DNA of 64,000 bases from Photorhabdus namnaonensis (GCF_001684335.1 NZ_LOIC01000018.1:252628-316627); one strand, 5' to 3'; numbered from the stretch's first letter, positions 41,488-55,116 are shown. Translations and numbers: made by a program. The notes: generated by a model not told the origin, from the letters alone.

Positions 41488-42054
41488 TTACAACATTGAG
41501 TTGTCTTTTAATACCTTTTCTAGCTTAGGAAAAACAGTAAAACCGTCACGATCTAAAAAATGCCCGCTATCAGGGAAACCATATAATTCAGCCCGGAGCT
41601 GCTGACTTAAATTTAATGTAAACTGTGGAGATACAATCTCATCATTAAGCGATAATATTACTATTCGTTGGTTTATTCTGTGTATAAGGGGATGGAAATC
41701 CAAGTTTTCCTCAGTAAATATACTTAATTCGGGTAAAGTCGGTAATTTTTCATAAAATCCTGCAATTAATACAATCCCGCCAATATTTACATTATCAGGT
41801 AAAGATGAAATATAACGGAGTGTGGCAATACAACCCAAGCTATGCCCAATAAAAAGTGTTTTTTCATTAGGGTTAGGTACACTCTCCTGCAACTTTTCTT
41901 GCCATAAATAAGGTGAAGGAGCGTGAGATTCAGGCATTTCCGGCACTATTACCCGGACATTTGACCTTTCATATTGACTTTTAAGCCAAGGAAACCAATG
42001 ATGATCAGGAGTCGCCATAAGGCCATGAACAATAACTATATTATCAAAATTCAT
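41488..42054 (-). CDS. Alpha/beta hydrolase of the RBBP9/YdeN type
   Basis: 188 residues from MNFDNIVIVHGLMATPDHHW (ATG with AGGTG upstream). Nucleophile elbow GHSLGC, the family's early WFPWLKSQYE, DEIVSPQF for the acid region and the catalytic His in DSGHFLDRDGF are present. A small serine hydrolase of unknown physiological substrate. Probably a single-gene unit between the scar and the acyl-CoA synthetase. Confidence 0.85.
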   Translation of the reverse strand: MNFDNIVIVHGLMATPDHHWFPWLKSQYERSNVRVIVPEMPESHAPSPYLWQEKLQESVPNPNEKTLFIGHSLGCIATLRYISSLPDNVNIGGIVLIAGFYEKLPTLPELSIFTEENLDFHPLIHRINQRIVILSLNDEIVSPQFTLNLSQQLRAELYGFPDSGHFLDRDGFTVFPKLEKVLKDNSML

Positions 42055-42209
42055 CAATTCACCTAATTATACAAAGTATATTTTATTTACCACACAAACT
42101 TCATAATTATTTTATCCACATAATTCCCCAAAATAAGATAATTATACCCGTTATCTTTCAAGTCGCCTCTTTGTTAGCTACACTCACTCTTTGTATAAGA
42201 TTCAGAAAA

Positions 42210-44012
42210 TTAATCTCGATACATGGATTCAATTTCGTTATGGTAACGCTGCATAATAATTTTCCTTCGCAATTTTAGCGTTGGCGTTAATTCCCCTGTT
42301 TCCATTGAAAATGGATTTGGCAGTAATGTGAAACGCTTTACCTGATCGAAGTGAGCGAGGTTTTTCTGCATCTCTTTCAAGCGTTGTTCAAACATATTGA
42401 TAATTTGACTATGACGCAGCAATTCAATTCGATCATGATATTTGAGGTTAATTGATCTTGCATACTCTTCCAATGCTTCATAACAAGGCACGATAAGAGC
42501 CGATACAAATTTACGAGCATCAGCAATAACAGCAACATGTTCAATAAAACGATCTTGCCCCAAAACGCTTTCTATCATTTGAGGAGCAATATATTTACCA
42601 TTCGATGTTTTCATCAAATCTTTCAGACGTTCAGTAATGAACAAATGACCATTTTCATCCAATTTACCGGCGTCACCGGTACGCAACCAACCGTCTTGAG
42701 TAAATGCTTTGATGGTTTCTTGCTGATTATTGAAATAGCCCTTCATCACAATTGGGCCACGTACTTGTATCTCATCTTCTTCACCAATACGGACGTCGAT
42801 GCCAGGTAATGGTTTGCCAATAGAGCCAAGCACATAATCTTGTTCTTCCCAACAGGAAACTGTGGCGCAAGTCTCTGTCATACCATAGCCATATTTGATA
42901 TTTATCCCAACAGCGAGAAAGAACAGAATAATCGTTTCGTCCAATCGTGCTCCGGCAGCAGGTAAAAACCGAACTTTGCCCCCCAACACATTTCGTAATT
43001 TGCTCAACACCAGTTTATCAGCCAGCCGATGCATTGCTGTTGACCAAGGGCAGCTTTTTTTATCTTGCAATTTACGTAAAAACTGCCGCTCACCACATTT
43101 AATCGCCCAATTAAAGAGTTTTTTTCGATGCCAGGGTGCCTGAGAAACCTTTTCGAAAATCGCACTGTAAATTTTTTCATAAAATCTCGGCACTGCGCAC
43201 ATCACTGTCGGGCGAATATCGGCCATAGCTTGACGAATAAAGTTAGTGTCGGTCAGATAAACATTTTGTGCCCCTACATGCATGACATAAAAACTCCATG
43301 CGCGTTCGAAGACATGGGATAACGGCAGAAAACTCAAAGAAACGTCCTGATCAGTTAACGCCAGGACATGATCATGTGAATACAACTGATAGGCTAAATT
43401 ACGGTAATCAAGCATGACGCCTTTAGGCTCGCCAGTTGTACCGGACGTATAAATAAGCGTAAAAAGATCATCCAGATCATGATTATTAATACGGGTTTCC
43501 AACTCCAACTGATGTTGTAATTTATCATCAGCCATGAAATCAGATAAATGTTGAGCTAATGAACAATCCCGCAAATCGACTGATTCATCTAAGACAATAA
43601 TGTGACTCAACTGGGGACAACGTTCTGTCAAAGTAATAGCAACATCATACTGCGGCTGCCCACCGACAAACAGAATATGCACACTAGCATCATTCAGAAT
43701 GAAACTCGCTTGTTCTTGACTACTAGTCGCATACAGAGGAACAGTAACCGCCCGAAGTTGTAATACAGCAATATCTGTCAATGACCACGCCATGCTGTTA
43801 TGTGCAAAGAGACCAATTTTTTCTTGCACATCAACACCAATCTCCAACAACGCCCGGCTAATAGCATTGGTCTTTTTGCCAATATCATTCCAATTTAGTT
43901 CGAGTTGTTCAGCCGGAGACCATTGGCGAAAAGCAATTTTCTCTGGGTGTTGTTTGATTTGTTGTTGCAATCGGTTTATCAAGTGATAAGGATGTAAATT
44001 TTTAGTTATCAC
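42210..44012 (-). CDS. Long-chain acyl-CoA synthetase (AMP-binding)
   Basis: 600 residues of the ANL superfamily, FAA1-like. The P-loop LIYTSGTTGEPKGVMLDYRN, the YGYGMTETCATVS adenylate site, GWLRTGDAGKLDENGHLFIT and the catalytic lysine region NGKYIAPQMIES are all intact. It activates fatty acids for degradation or product synthesis. No neighbouring biosynthetic genes indicate a special role. Confidence 0.9.
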   Translation of the reverse strand: MITKNLHPYHLINRLQQQIKQHPEKIAFRQWSPAEQLELNWNDIGKKTNAISRALLEIGVDVQEKIGLFAHNSMAWSLTDIAVLQLRAVTVPLYATSSQEQASFILNDASVHILFVGGQPQYDVAITLTERCPQLSHIIVLDESVDLRDCSLAQHLSDFMADDKLQHQLELETRINNHDLDDLFTLIYTSGTTGEPKGVMLDYRNLAYQLYSHDHVLALTDQDVSLSFLPLSHVFERAWSFYVMHVGAQNVYLTDTNFIRQAMADIRPTVMCAVPRFYEKIYSAIFEKVSQAPWHRKKLFNWAIKCGERQFLRKLQDKKSCPWSTAMHRLADKLVLSKLRNVLGGKVRFLPAAGARLDETIILFFLAVGINIKYGYGMTETCATVSCWEEQDYVLGSIGKPLPGIDVRIGEEDEIQVRGPIVMKGYFNNQQETIKAFTQDGWLRTGDAGKLDENGHLFITERLKDLMKTSNGKYIAPQMIESVLGQDRFIEHVAVIADARKFVSALIVPCYEALEEYARSINLKYHDRIELLRHSQIINMFEQRLKEMQKNLAHFDQVKRFTLLPNPFSMETGELTPTLKLRRKIIMQRYHNEIESMYRD

Positions 44013-44201
44013 AATTTTTTTCCTGTTCGAAAAACTTTTTTCTTATCGGAGAAAAAACAGTAATTTTATTCTCTGATAATGCCTTTTCGCATCACTTATT
44101 CGCTTTTCAGCTTACAGGTGTTAGCTATTTCCTCGCAGTCTACCGATTCCTGAACAACAGGAAAAGCCTATTTATCAAAAGTTGAAAAATTTGTGATAAA
44201 A

Positions 44202-44237
44202 TAAAAAAACTCACCACCCTTATGCAGTAGTGAGTTT
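44202..44237 (-). terminator. Rho-independent terminator of leuO
   Basis: AAACTCAC (44207-44214) pairs with GTGAGTTT (44230-44237). On the minus strand it is followed by seven T residues. It starts nine bases after the leuO stop codon. Confidence 0.85.
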
Positions 44238-44245
44238 CAAATTAA

Positions 44246-45190
44246 TTATCTGTTACTAAGTTGGCTCAACAACGACTTCATCCACTGATGCCCTTTATCT
44301 TTCGTTGTAGATTCGTGCCAAATCAAATAACACGGACGACTTACTTGCTCCCACGGTAATGAAACCGCCCTTATTGCTAATTGTTCGCTATAGTGCTCAA
44401 CCAACCATTTTGGCGCAATTGCAACCAAATAGGTTTGAGAGACAATATGCAACACACTATTCAAGTCGGTACCCTGATAAACAACCGAACGCAGACGTTC
44501 ACCTCCATCATAATAGGGAACGCTGAATGAACATATATTATCCAATGATACAACTGCATGATGTTCCTCATACAATTGCTGCTCACTAATACTATTTTCA
44601 ATTCTTGGATGATGATTAGAAACAGCCAAAACCAACTCATCATTGAATAACGGGTAATGATGAAAATCCATGCGTTCTAGCTGCGTATAGCTAATGACAA
44701 ACTCAGTTTCCTGGTATCTGAGCTGATGCTCAATATTATCATGTAAATATGATCTAATCGTCACACCCAGATTAGGTGTATTTTGTTTTACCTGTTCAAC
44801 TATTTTCGCAGCCAGCCTAATATCCAAAGGGCTACAAATTGAAAGACTAAAAACCCTATCACTATTATCAGGTTCAAAACCAACCCCAGGTAACTCATTA
44901 TATACCAGTTGTAATGCCTGACGGACTGGACCAAATAATTGATGGGCCCTTGCCGTCGGTTGTATTCCACGCCCATAACGTACAAATAATTCGTCATTGA
45001 ACATTAGCTTCAAACGAGAAACCGCATTACTGACCGCCGGTTGTGACATTCCTAATATCTGTGCCGCACGTGTCACATTCTGCATTTGCATAACTGCATC
45101 AAAAACAGTCAGCAGATTGAGATCCACATTACGCAAATGAATTTCATTTGGATCTTTTTTGGTTGCAGTTACTGAGGTGTATTCAGCCAT
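44246..45190 (-). CDS. leuO: LysR-family regulator LeuO
   Basis: 314 residues with the LeuO N-terminus ([20 protein letters not shown], helix-turn-helix [20 protein letters not shown]). The C-terminal effector domain is complete. LeuO antagonises H-NS silencing in enterobacteria and influences virulence and secondary metabolism. Its place upstream of and divergent from the leu operon matches E. coli, but ilvIH is displaced to 40 kb away. Confidence 0.95.
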   Translation of the reverse strand: MAEYTSVTATKKDPNEIHLRNVDLNLLTVFDAVMQMQNVTRAAQILGMSQPAVSNAVSRLKLMFNDELFVRYGRGIQPTARAHQLFGPVRQALQLVYNELPGVGFEPDNSDRVFSLSICSPLDIRLAAKIVEQVKQNTPNLGVTIRSYLHDNIEHQLRYQETEFVISYTQLERMDFHHYPLFNDELVLAVSNHHPRIENSISEQQLYEEHHAVVSLDNICSFSVPYYDGGERLRSVVYQGTDLNSVLHIVSQTYLVAIAPKWLVEHYSEQLAIRAVSLPWEQVSRPCYLIWHESTTKDKGHQWMKSLLSQLSNR

Positions 45191-45875
45191 TGTTTAACTC
45201 CACTAAACTCATGCAGATGATCCCGGCTAATAACAAAACATCGGAAATACCTTCATTTATTACTCAGATATTACGATGACTATAACTATTAACGAGATCA
45301 ATTGTCTTAATCATTTCGATAACAAATAATTAAGACTCGTCCTTGTACAAATCTGAATACGCATAGCTAACCAGCGCATCCCCCTATTAGTGTTAAAAAT
45401 AAATAATTTCAATTAGTAGACAATGTAATGCTCATTATTCATTCACAAAAAAGTACAATTATGTTAACAATTTATTCACCCTGCGTTTCTGTAATATGAT
45501 GATAAATCAAAGAATGACACAATTCATAATAAAATTACTGACTTATTATTATTAAACAATTTTATCAGAGTTATTATGTTATAGAATTATTTTTTCAAAG
45601 ATATATAACATAACTTCCTATTTGTATCTATTTTTCCAATGACAAATGATGTTTTTCAGAAAAATACAAATCCACTTCCAGCTCACCAAACGAAAAATAC
45701 TTAATTTTAATTAATCAGTATAATGCACTATTTTTATATAAATCTTAGCTAATCACGAAAGTCAAACCCAAACAAAAAAGGATAAAATAAATTCTTTTTA
45801 AATATAAACAGATCAACACTTCAATTTACCGCCATAAGAAAAGTAAAACCAAGAATCATATGCCTAAATGAATTC
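45191..45875. other. AT-rich leuO-leuL intergenic region
   Basis: About 690 bp with no gene. The very high A+T content and length resemble the H-NS-controlled region between leuO and leuABCD in other enterobacteria. I could not place individual sites for H-NS or LeuO. Confidence 0.5.
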
Positions 45876-45904
45876 TTGACATCACTTTTAAGATAACGTA
45901 TCAA
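45876..45904 (+). promoter_or_regulatory. Promoter of the leu operon
   Basis: TTGACA (45876-45881), 17-base spacer, TATCAA (45899-45904), 54 bp before the leader peptide start. Confidence 0.7.
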
Positions 45905-45958
45905 TAAAAGCATACGAATCACGAACACTCATTAATACTACTGAAAGGTTGGATCGAT

Positions 45959-46042
45959 ATGATTCACTCAATTTGTCTATTAAACCTACTACTTATCGTA
46001 TCTGATATGCGCGGTATGCTGGTGGACAGAAAACAGAGTTGA
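45959..46042 (+). CDS. leuL: leu operon leader peptide
   Basis: 27 residues, MIHSICLLNLLLIVSDMRGM..., ending TGA at 46040-46042; AAAGG lies upstream. Five of residues 7-12 are leucine (CTA TTA AAC CTA CTA CTT), including the rare CTA codon, so ribosome pausing can sense charged tRNA-Leu. Control is by attenuation at the terminator 40 bp downstream. The sequence differs greatly from E. coli LeuL, as leaders do. Confidence 0.85.
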   Translation: MIHSICLLNLLLIVSDMRGMLVDRKQS

Positions 46043-46079
46043 TTCAAAACAGAGTTGGTCCAAACCAGACATTCACAAG

Positions 46080-46106
46080 AACCCGCGCCATGCGCGGGTT
46101 TTTTTT
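46080..46106 (+). terminator. leu attenuator
   Basis: AACCCGCGC (46080-46088), 3-base loop, GCGCGGGTT (46092-46100), then T residues to 46106. Just upstream, AAAACAGAGTTG occurs twice (46030-46041 and 46046-46057), probably part of the competing antiterminator structure. Confidence 0.9.
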
Positions 46107-46147
46107 ACCTGCTGGGCGCAAAAAATAACCACGAGAGGAACGTACAT

Positions 46148-48804
<2,657 letters not shown>

Positions 48805-48805
48805 C

Positions 48806-50215
48806 ATGGCTAAAACTTTATACCAAAAATTATATGACGCCCATATTGTCCGGGAAGTACCGAATGAAACCCCGTTACTCTATATTGATCGTCATCTGGT
48901 TCATGAAGTGACCTCGCCGCAAGCTTTCGATGGTTTGCGCACCAAAGGCCGCCCAGTGCACCAGCCAGGTAAAACGTTCGCAACAATGGATCATAACGTA
49001 TCCACGCAAACAAAAGATATTAACGCCTGTGGCGACATGGCTCGCATTCAAATGCAGGAGTTGATGAAAAACTGCGCCGAATTCGGTATTACATTATATG
49101 ATCTCAACCACCCTTATCAGGGGATTGTTCATGTCATCGGACCTGAACAGGGTATAACCTTGCCGGGCATGACGATTGTTTGTGGTGATTCCCATACCGC
49201 AACGCATGGGGCATTCGGCTCATTAGCTTTCGGCATTGGCACTTCTGAAGTTGAACATGTACTCGCCACCCAAACCCTGAAACAAGCCCGCGCTAAAACG
49301 ATGAAAATCGAAGTGATGGGTGGTGTCGGTAATGCTATCACCGCCAAAGATATCGTTCTGGCGATCATCGGCAAAACAGGTAGTGCGGGCGGTACCGGGT
49401 ATGTGGTGGAATTCTGTGGTAAGGCGATTGAAGCACTTAGCATGGAAGGCCGTATGACTTTATGTAACATGGCAATTGAAATGGGAGCTAAAGCTGGTTT
49501 GGTCGCACCGGATGAAACAACTTTCGCTTATATGAAAGGCCGCCAGTTCTCACCAAAAGGGGAACTGTGGGAACAAGCTGTTGATTACTGGAAAACATTG
49601 AAATCCGATCCTGATGCGCAATATGACACCATTATTACGATTAATGCAGAAGAGATCTCTCCGCAGGTTACATGGGGAACAAATCCTGGACAAGTGATCG
49701 CCATTGATCAAGCCATTCCAGCGCCAGAATCTTTTAGTGATCCTGTCGAACGGGCATCTGCTGAAAAAGCACTGGCTTATATGGATTTGAAACCCGGTAT
49801 TAAGCTAACAGATGTGAAGATCGATAAAGTCTTTATCGGCTCTTGCACCAACTCCCGGATTGAAGATTTACGGGCTGCCGCAGCCATCGCACAAGGCCAT
49901 AAAGTTGCACCTGGCGTTCAAGCAATCGTTGTTCCCGGATCAGGCCCTGTTCAAGCACAAGCAGAAGCAGAAGGTTTGGATAAAATTTTCATAGCGGCTG
50001 GTTTTGAATGGCGCTTACCCGGATGTTCCATGTGTCTGGCAATGAATAATGACCGCCTGCAACCCGGTGAACGCTGCGCTTCTACCAGTAACCGCAACTT
50101 TGAAGGGCGCCAGGGACGTGGTGGACGCACCCATTTAGTTAGTCCAGCGATGGCAGCAGCAGCAGCGATTAATGGTCATTTTATCGATATACGCCATCCA
50201 GCACAGAAGTCATAA
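48806..50215 (+). CDS. leuC: Isopropylmalate isomerase large subunit
   Basis: 469 residues, aconitase family. The iron-sulfur cluster ligands are seen in [14 protein letters not shown] and GCSMCLAMN, and [19 protein letters not shown] is present. Acts with LeuD. Starts one base after leuB. Confidence 0.97.
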   Translation: MAKTLYQKLYDAHIVREVPNETPLLYIDRHLVHEVTSPQAFDGLRTKGRPVHQPGKTFATMDHNVSTQTKDINACGDMARIQMQELMKNCAEFGITLYDLNHPYQGIVHVIGPEQGITLPGMTIVCGDSHTATHGAFGSLAFGIGTSEVEHVLATQTLKQARAKTMKIEVMGGVGNAITAKDIVLAIIGKTGSAGGTGYVVEFCGKAIEALSMEGRMTLCNMAIEMGAKAGLVAPDETTFAYMKGRQFSPKGELWEQAVDYWKTLKSDPDAQYDTIITINAEEISPQVTWGTNPGQVIAIDQAIPAPESFSDPVERASAEKALAYMDLKPGIKLTDVKIDKVFIGSCTNSRIEDLRAAAAIAQGHKVAPGVQAIVVPGSGPVQAQAEAEGLDKIFIAAGFEWRLPGCSMCLAMNNDRLQPGERCASTSNRNFEGRQGRGGRTHLVSPAMAAAAAINGHFIDIRHPAQKS

Positions 50216-50226
50216 AGGAGAGAATG

Positions 50227-50829
50227 ATGGAAAAGTTTATTCAACATACCGGTTTAGTTGCTCCTTTAGATGCGGCAAACGTCGATACTGACGCCATTAT
50301 TCCCAAACAATTCTTGCAGAAAGTCACGCGCACAGGATTTGGTCAACATCTGTTTCATGACTGGCGTTTTGTTGATGATGCAGGACAAAAACCCAACCCT
50401 GAATTCGTATTAAATCAGCCTTGTTATCAGGGCGCCAGTATCCTTCTGGCTCGTGAAAACTTTGGTTGCGGTTCCTCCCGCGAACATGCGCCTTGGGCAC
50501 TAACGGATTATGGTTTTAAAGTAGTTATCGCCCCAAGTTTTGCGGATATTTTCTACAGTAACGCTTTCAACAACCAGTTATTGCCAGTAAAACTGAACGA
50601 TAAAGATGTCAATGAGCTATTTGATTTGGTTCAACAAAACAAAGCTTGTCGTTTTACTGTCGATCTAGAACAACAGAAAGTTCACTCTGGTAATAAAAGC
50701 TATGCTTTTGAAATCGATAGTTTCCGGCGTCACTGTATGATGAATGGTCTGGACAGCATCGGCTTGACATTACAACATCTGGACGCCATAACAGCCTACG
50801 AGCAGGAACAACCGGTTTTTCTGCGTTAA
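50227..50829 (+). CDS. leuD: Isopropylmalate isomerase small subunit
   Basis: 200 residues from [20 protein letters not shown]. Two consecutive ATG codons follow AGGAG; the second gives the better spacing and the family length. The swivel-domain motif [16 protein letters not shown] is intact. Confidence 0.96.
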   Translation: MEKFIQHTGLVAPLDAANVDTDAIIPKQFLQKVTRTGFGQHLFHDWRFVDDAGQKPNPEFVLNQPCYQGASILLARENFGCGSSREHAPWALTDYGFKVVIAPSFADIFYSNAFNNQLLPVKLNDKDVNELFDLVQQNKACRFTVDLEQQKVHSGNKSYAFEIDSFRRHCMMNGLDSIGLTLQHLDAITAYEQEQPVFLR

Positions 50830-50846
50830 TTTTTCCTTTATTAATT

Positions 50847-50876
50847 CATCCCGTAGTTTTCTACTACGGGATTTTT
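50847..50876 (+). terminator. leu operon terminator
   Basis: ATCCCGTAG (50847-50855) and CTACGGGAT (50863-50871) around a 7-base loop, followed by five T residues. Confidence 0.9.
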
Positions 50877-51106
50877 CTATCGGTGTCAAAAGCAAGAACA
50901 ATCCCACCACGTCTATACTCATGCAGGCAATCACTTTTCAGCTGCATACAATGCCTTAACTAATATTTAATCATCCAATATCACATTTAAAAGAAATTAA
51001 TAGATAAAATAGCGATAGTGGCTGGACAAATCGCCACCAATGCCAGATTATTACTCGTTTTAAGCTAACATGTAAAAAAGAAGCGAGGAATACATAATGT
51101 ACAATA

Positions 51107-51212
51107 AGAAAAAAAGCCAGTAAGTTTTCTTACTGGCTGGCAAATCACCATTACTCAAGAAAATTGGGGGAGAAGCCAGATTTCGTCTGGCCTATTGAGC
51201 TACTTTCAATAT
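51107..51212 (-). ncRNA. sgrS: Glucose-phosphate stress small RNA SgrS
   Basis: Divergent from sgrR, the conserved location. On the minus strand TTGAGTAATGGTGATTTGCC resembles the ptsG-pairing region of E. coli SgrS (GAGTATTGGTG). It is followed by a perfect 10-bp terminator stem (51115-51124 with 51129-51138) and six T residues. An upstream stem GCCAGA/TCTGGC lies at 51175-51191. In E. coli SgrS acts with Hfq to block ptsG mRNA under sugar-phosphate stress. The 5' end is set from a GATAAT -10-like box and is approximate. There is no room for an SgrT frame and setA is absent. Confidence 0.75.
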
Positions 51213-51277
51213 GGATAATTATCGTCTCAATATAAGGAAATAAAAATTGATGAATAATACTCTGGAGTTCCTCTTTT

Positions 51278-52939
51278 ATGCCCAGTTCACGCTTACAACA
51301 ACAATTCATTCGATTATGGCAACACCATCAAGGAAAAGAGGCTGAAACAACATTACAAGAGCTGGCAAATGTACTGCATTGTTCAAAACGTCATATCCGT
51401 TCACTGCTCAACAATATGCAGAAAGCTGGCTGGTTACAGTGGCAGGCAGAGTCCGGTCGAGGGAAACGTTCTCAACTGAATTTCTTACGTGATGGCTGGG
51501 AATTCCAGCAACAACGAGCTGAAGAGTTGCTTGAGCAACAGAATGTTGAGAAGCTGGTCCAACTGGTTGGTGATAAAGATACAGTCCGTCATATGGTACT
51601 CTCCCAGATTGAACGTCGTTTCCGTCAGGGAAAAAACTTACTGCGAATACTCTATTATCGCCCCTTTCCTAATCTTCTACCCGGTTCACCGTTACGCCGT
51701 TCTGAAATTCATCTGGTCAGGCAGATATTTAATAGCTTAACCCGCATAAATGAGGAAAATGGGGAACCAGAAGCTGACTTAGCTCATCATTGGCAACAAT
51801 TATCCTCAAATCATTGGCGATTTTATCTACGGCCGGCCATCCATTTTCACCACGGCAGAGAATTACAGATGGCGGATGTCATTGCTTCGCTACAAAGATT
51901 ACGCAACCTGCCTCTTTTTTCTCATATTGAAAAAGTCACCACGCCCACACCCTATGTGATTGATATTTTTCTTTCAGAACCCGATCTCTGGCTCCCTTTA
52001 TTAATCGGCAGCCCACATGCCATGATCTTGCCTCAAGAGTGGCAGAAGTTACCGAACTTCTCTCGTATGCCCGTGGGAACCGGCCCTTACCAGGTCATAA
52101 AAAACAGCGCTCAGAAACTACAAATTCGTGCCTTTGATAATTACTTTGGTTTTCGGGCGCTGATTGATCAGGTGAATATATGGTTTCTACCAGAATTAGC
52201 CGAGAAACTGGTTTGTACAACTCTGCATCTGGAAAGTGACAGCACGGGTAATAACTCGTTAGATAGCAGGATAGAAGAGGGCTGTTATTTTCTACTACAT
52301 GACCACCGTTCAACTAAGTGTAAGAGAGAAGAGGTTCGCCAATGGCTATGCAGCCTGCTAACACCGATAAATCTACTAGCGCACTGTGACCCCTTTTATC
52401 AACGCCATTGGTCACCTGCTTATGGTTTATTACTACGCTGGCATCACAGTAAGCTGATATCCGAATTGAACAAACCAGAGGATATTACTCATCTGACCGT
52501 CACGCTTTGCCATCAACATCACGAATACCACACAATCAGCCAGATCCTGCAAGCCATACTGGCCAAGTGCGGCGTCGAATTAAAAATCAACATCGTGGAT
52601 TATGACACATGGTTCAATGGCAACACCGAAAGTGACCTCTGGCTTGCTACCGCCAATTTTTATAACCCTCTGGAGTTTTCGCTGTTCGCTACGCTGTACG
52701 AGATGCCATTATTGAAAAAGTGCCTTGGTAATGATTTCAGTAAAGAAGTATCACAATGGCGACAACAAGAGTTATCGCTTGAAGAGTGGTGTGAAAAAAT
52801 AGTTGATGAACATTGGCTGCATCCACTGTTCCACCACTGGCTTGAGTTACAGGGGCAGAGAAGTATGCGGGGAGTTAAAATGAACACCTTTGGTTGGTTT
52901 GATTTCAAATCTGCCTGGTTCAACCCATCTGAAGGGTAA
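51278..52939 (+). CDS. sgrR: Transcriptional regulator SgrR
   Basis: 553 residues. N-terminal winged helix (TTLQELANVLHCSKRHIRSL) and a C-terminal solute-binding-protein-like domain (ADLAHHWQQLSSNHWRFYLR; MPVGTGPYQVIKNS), the unique SgrR architecture. It activates sgrS in glucose-phosphate stress. In E. coli it is near leuD with setA between; here sgrS directly follows leuD. Confidence 0.95.
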   Translation: MPSSRLQQQFIRLWQHHQGKEAETTLQELANVLHCSKRHIRSLLNNMQKAGWLQWQAESGRGKRSQLNFLRDGWEFQQQRAEELLEQQNVEKLVQLVGDKDTVRHMVLSQIERRFRQGKNLLRILYYRPFPNLLPGSPLRRSEIHLVRQIFNSLTRINEENGEPEADLAHHWQQLSSNHWRFYLRPAIHFHHGRELQMADVIASLQRLRNLPLFSHIEKVTTPTPYVIDIFLSEPDLWLPLLIGSPHAMILPQEWQKLPNFSRMPVGTGPYQVIKNSAQKLQIRAFDNYFGFRALIDQVNIWFLPELAEKLVCTTLHLESDSTGNNSLDSRIEEGCYFLLHDHRSTKCKREEVRQWLCSLLTPINLLAHCDPFYQRHWSPAYGLLLRWHHSKLISELNKPEDITHLTVTLCHQHHEYHTISQILQAILAKCGVELKINIVDYDTWFNGNTESDLWLATANFYNPLEFSLFATLYEMPLLKKCLGNDFSKEVSQWRQQELSLEEWCEKIVDEHWLHPLFHHWLELQGQRSMRGVKMNTFGWFDFKSAWFNPSEG

Positions 52940-53524
52940 TTCACAGAAAAGGCCAGAGTTATGAACATACACAGGTGTACAAACTCGCTTTTATTCACTT
53001 TTTCTGTGGATATCTATGTGAAAAAGGCAGGGGTAATTCAGGTATAGCTTTATATTATGAATTATCAATTTATAAACAAAAAATGAAATAGTATTTATTT
53101 TTCATTGAAATAGCAGCTATTTACCTCGCTATTTCTCGCGTCAATCACGGTTATAATGAACAACGTTAGTTGATGAGGACAAAAAACAACCAAACATCAT
53201 GTTATCCACAGGTTATGCTTTTTAGTTAAGCAAAAAACCGCGGTTTTTGTAGAAAAAAGTGTTAGTCAAACCTGTAAATCAAACCAGTGATCTCATTTTT
53301 GTCTACTTATCCCATAAAACTGTGGATAACATGGTGTAAGATCCTGTTCATTATTACCGGCAATAGGTGAACAAGAACAGCAGCACATTTTACAATATTT
53401 GAAACAGCAATAAAAAATGTTTGTATATCATGCTATTATCACTTTTTAGCTATTGCGTGAAACCTCAGATTTATTATTCACATAAACTAAGGCTGTTTTT
53501 TGACCTAAAAAACGGATATCCCAA
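52940..53524. other. Non-coding region upstream of mutH
   Basis: 585 bp with no gene. Apart from the DnaA boxes listed separately I see AT-rich DNA only. The mutH promoter must lie near its right end. Confidence 0.5.
53005..53328. promoter_or_regulatory. Cluster of DnaA boxes
   Basis: TTATCCACA at 53212-53220 and its complement TGTGGATAA at 53320-53328 are perfect consensus R-type DnaA boxes in opposite orientation. TGTGGATAT at 53005-53013 has one mismatch, and TTATCCCAT near 53307 has two. Could titrate DnaA or link mutH transcription to the replication cycle. Confidence 0.55.
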
Positions 53525-54211
53525 ATGAACACTCTTTTTTCCCCTCCACCACCACCAGACAACGAGCAACAATTGCTTGAATGCGCCCACCTTCTGGCTG
53601 GCTTATCAATGGGAGAACTCGCGGCAAAAGCCAATTTGCCTATCCCGCCCAATCTGAAACGAGATAAAGGCTGGGTGGGCATGTTGCTAGAATATTACCT
53701 CGGTGCGAGTGCCGGCAGTAAGCCAGAGCAAGATTTCGAACATATCGGTATTGAGCTTAAAACCATCCCCGTGGACAGAAAAGGTTATCCACTGGAGACA
53801 ACATTTGTCTGCGTCGCGCCATTAACGGGGAACAGTGGTATTACCTGGGAAAGTTGTCATGTCAGACGCAAATTATCGCGGGTGCTGTGGATACCCGTTG
53901 AAGGAGAACGGGAAATTTCTTTAGCCAAACGCCGGGTTGGTTCCCCTTTATTATGGAGCCCCAATCAACAAGAGGAAGAGTTACTGCGTCGTGACTGGGA
54001 AGAATTGATGGATTTCATCGTGCTTGGCAAAGTAGAGAGCGTTACCGCCCGTCATGGCGAAGTATTACAGTTACGTCCAAAAGCGGCTAACAGCAAAGCA
54101 TTAACCGAAGCAATCGGAGTACACGGCCAGCCTATTATGACTCTGCCTCGCGGGTTCTATCTGAGGAAAAATTTCACTGCTCCTCTACTGGCCCGTCATT
54201 TTCTGATTTAA
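53525..54211 (+). CDS. mutH: DNA mismatch repair endonuclease MutH
   Basis: 228 residues. Nicks the unmethylated GATC strand. The Asp-Glu-Lys active site is in [16 protein letters not shown], and [12 protein letters not shown] and [20 protein letters not shown] are conserved. A TerC-type gene follows, as in E. coli (mutH-ygdQ). Confidence 0.96.
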   Translation: MNTLFSPPPPPDNEQQLLECAHLLAGLSMGELAAKANLPIPPNLKRDKGWVGMLLEYYLGASAGSKPEQDFEHIGIELKTIPVDRKGYPLETTFVCVAPLTGNSGITWESCHVRRKLSRVLWIPVEGEREISLAKRRVGSPLLWSPNQQEEELLRRDWEELMDFIVLGKVESVTARHGEVLQLRPKAANSKALTEAIGVHGQPIMTLPRGFYLRKNFTAPLLARHFLI

Positions 54212-54303
54212 CGTTGAGCTCTGACTGATTTTTACATTGGCATACTTACCTTACATCTAATCGCGCGTATAATTAGATTTTTACCTTAAGGTTTTAATAA
54301 GCA

Positions 54304-55017
54304 ATGTTAGAATGGATTGCTGATCCCCAAGCTTGGATGGCACTTGCCACCCTGACAATTCTAGAAATCGTTTTAGGAATTGATAATATTATCTTTTTGT
54401 CACTTGTTGTGGCAAAACTCCCTAGCCATCAACAAAATAAAGCACGTAAGATCGGACTAATGGGAGCAATGCTAATGCGCCTGGCGCTGTTAGCATCTAT
54501 TGCCTGGGTTATTCGACTGACCTACCCGATATTGACAGTTTTTGAGCATGATGTTTCCGCCCGTGATTTAATCCTATTCTTCGGTGGTCTGTTCCTGATC
54601 TGGAAAGCCAGCAAAGAAATCCACGAAGCTATCGAAGGTGACAATGAAGGAGAGCTAAAACGTCCTGTTCACTCTTTCTTGGGAGCCATCATCCAGATTA
54701 TGTTGCTGGATATTATTTTCAGCCTGGATTCAGTCATTACCGCTGTTGGTCTGTCCGATCATCTATTCATTATGATGGCAGCCGTTATCATAGCCGTCGG
54801 TGTTATGATGCTCGCCGCTCGTCCTATCGGCGAATTCGTTGATCGTCACCCCTCAGTCAAAATGCTGGCGCTGTCATTCCTAATCCTTGTGGGCTTTACC
54901 CTTATTCTGGAAAGCGTACAAGTGCATATACCTAAAGGTTATATCTATTTCGCTATGTTCTTCTCAATGGCGGTAGAAACACTGAATCTCATGCGTGGGA
55001 AAAAGAAAAGACATTAG
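54304..55017 (+). CDS. TerC-family inner membrane protein, YgdQ-like
   Basis: 237 residues with about seven hydrophobic segments. The acidic membrane motifs LEIVLGIDNIIFLSLV and MLLDIIFSLDSVITAVG define TerC. E. coli YgdQ is the orthologue by neighbourhood. TerC proteins are thought to move metal ions, especially manganese. Confidence 0.9.
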   Translation: MLEWIADPQAWMALATLTILEIVLGIDNIIFLSLVVAKLPSHQQNKARKIGLMGAMLMRLALLASIAWVIRLTYPILTVFEHDVSARDLILFFGGLFLIWKASKEIHEAIEGDNEGELKRPVHSFLGAIIQIMLLDIIFSLDSVITAVGLSDHLFIMMAAVIIAVGVMMLAARPIGEFVDRHPSVKMLALSFLILVGFTLILESVQVHIPKGYIYFAMFFSMAVETLNLMRGKKKRH

Positions 55018-55116
55018 AAATAGCGCTACAATAACGCAAAAAAATATCATTCTTTGATTTAAAAAGTATGCTACTAGCAGATGCCCAGTTCAACATTGCG
55101 GCATCTCAATTCTATG

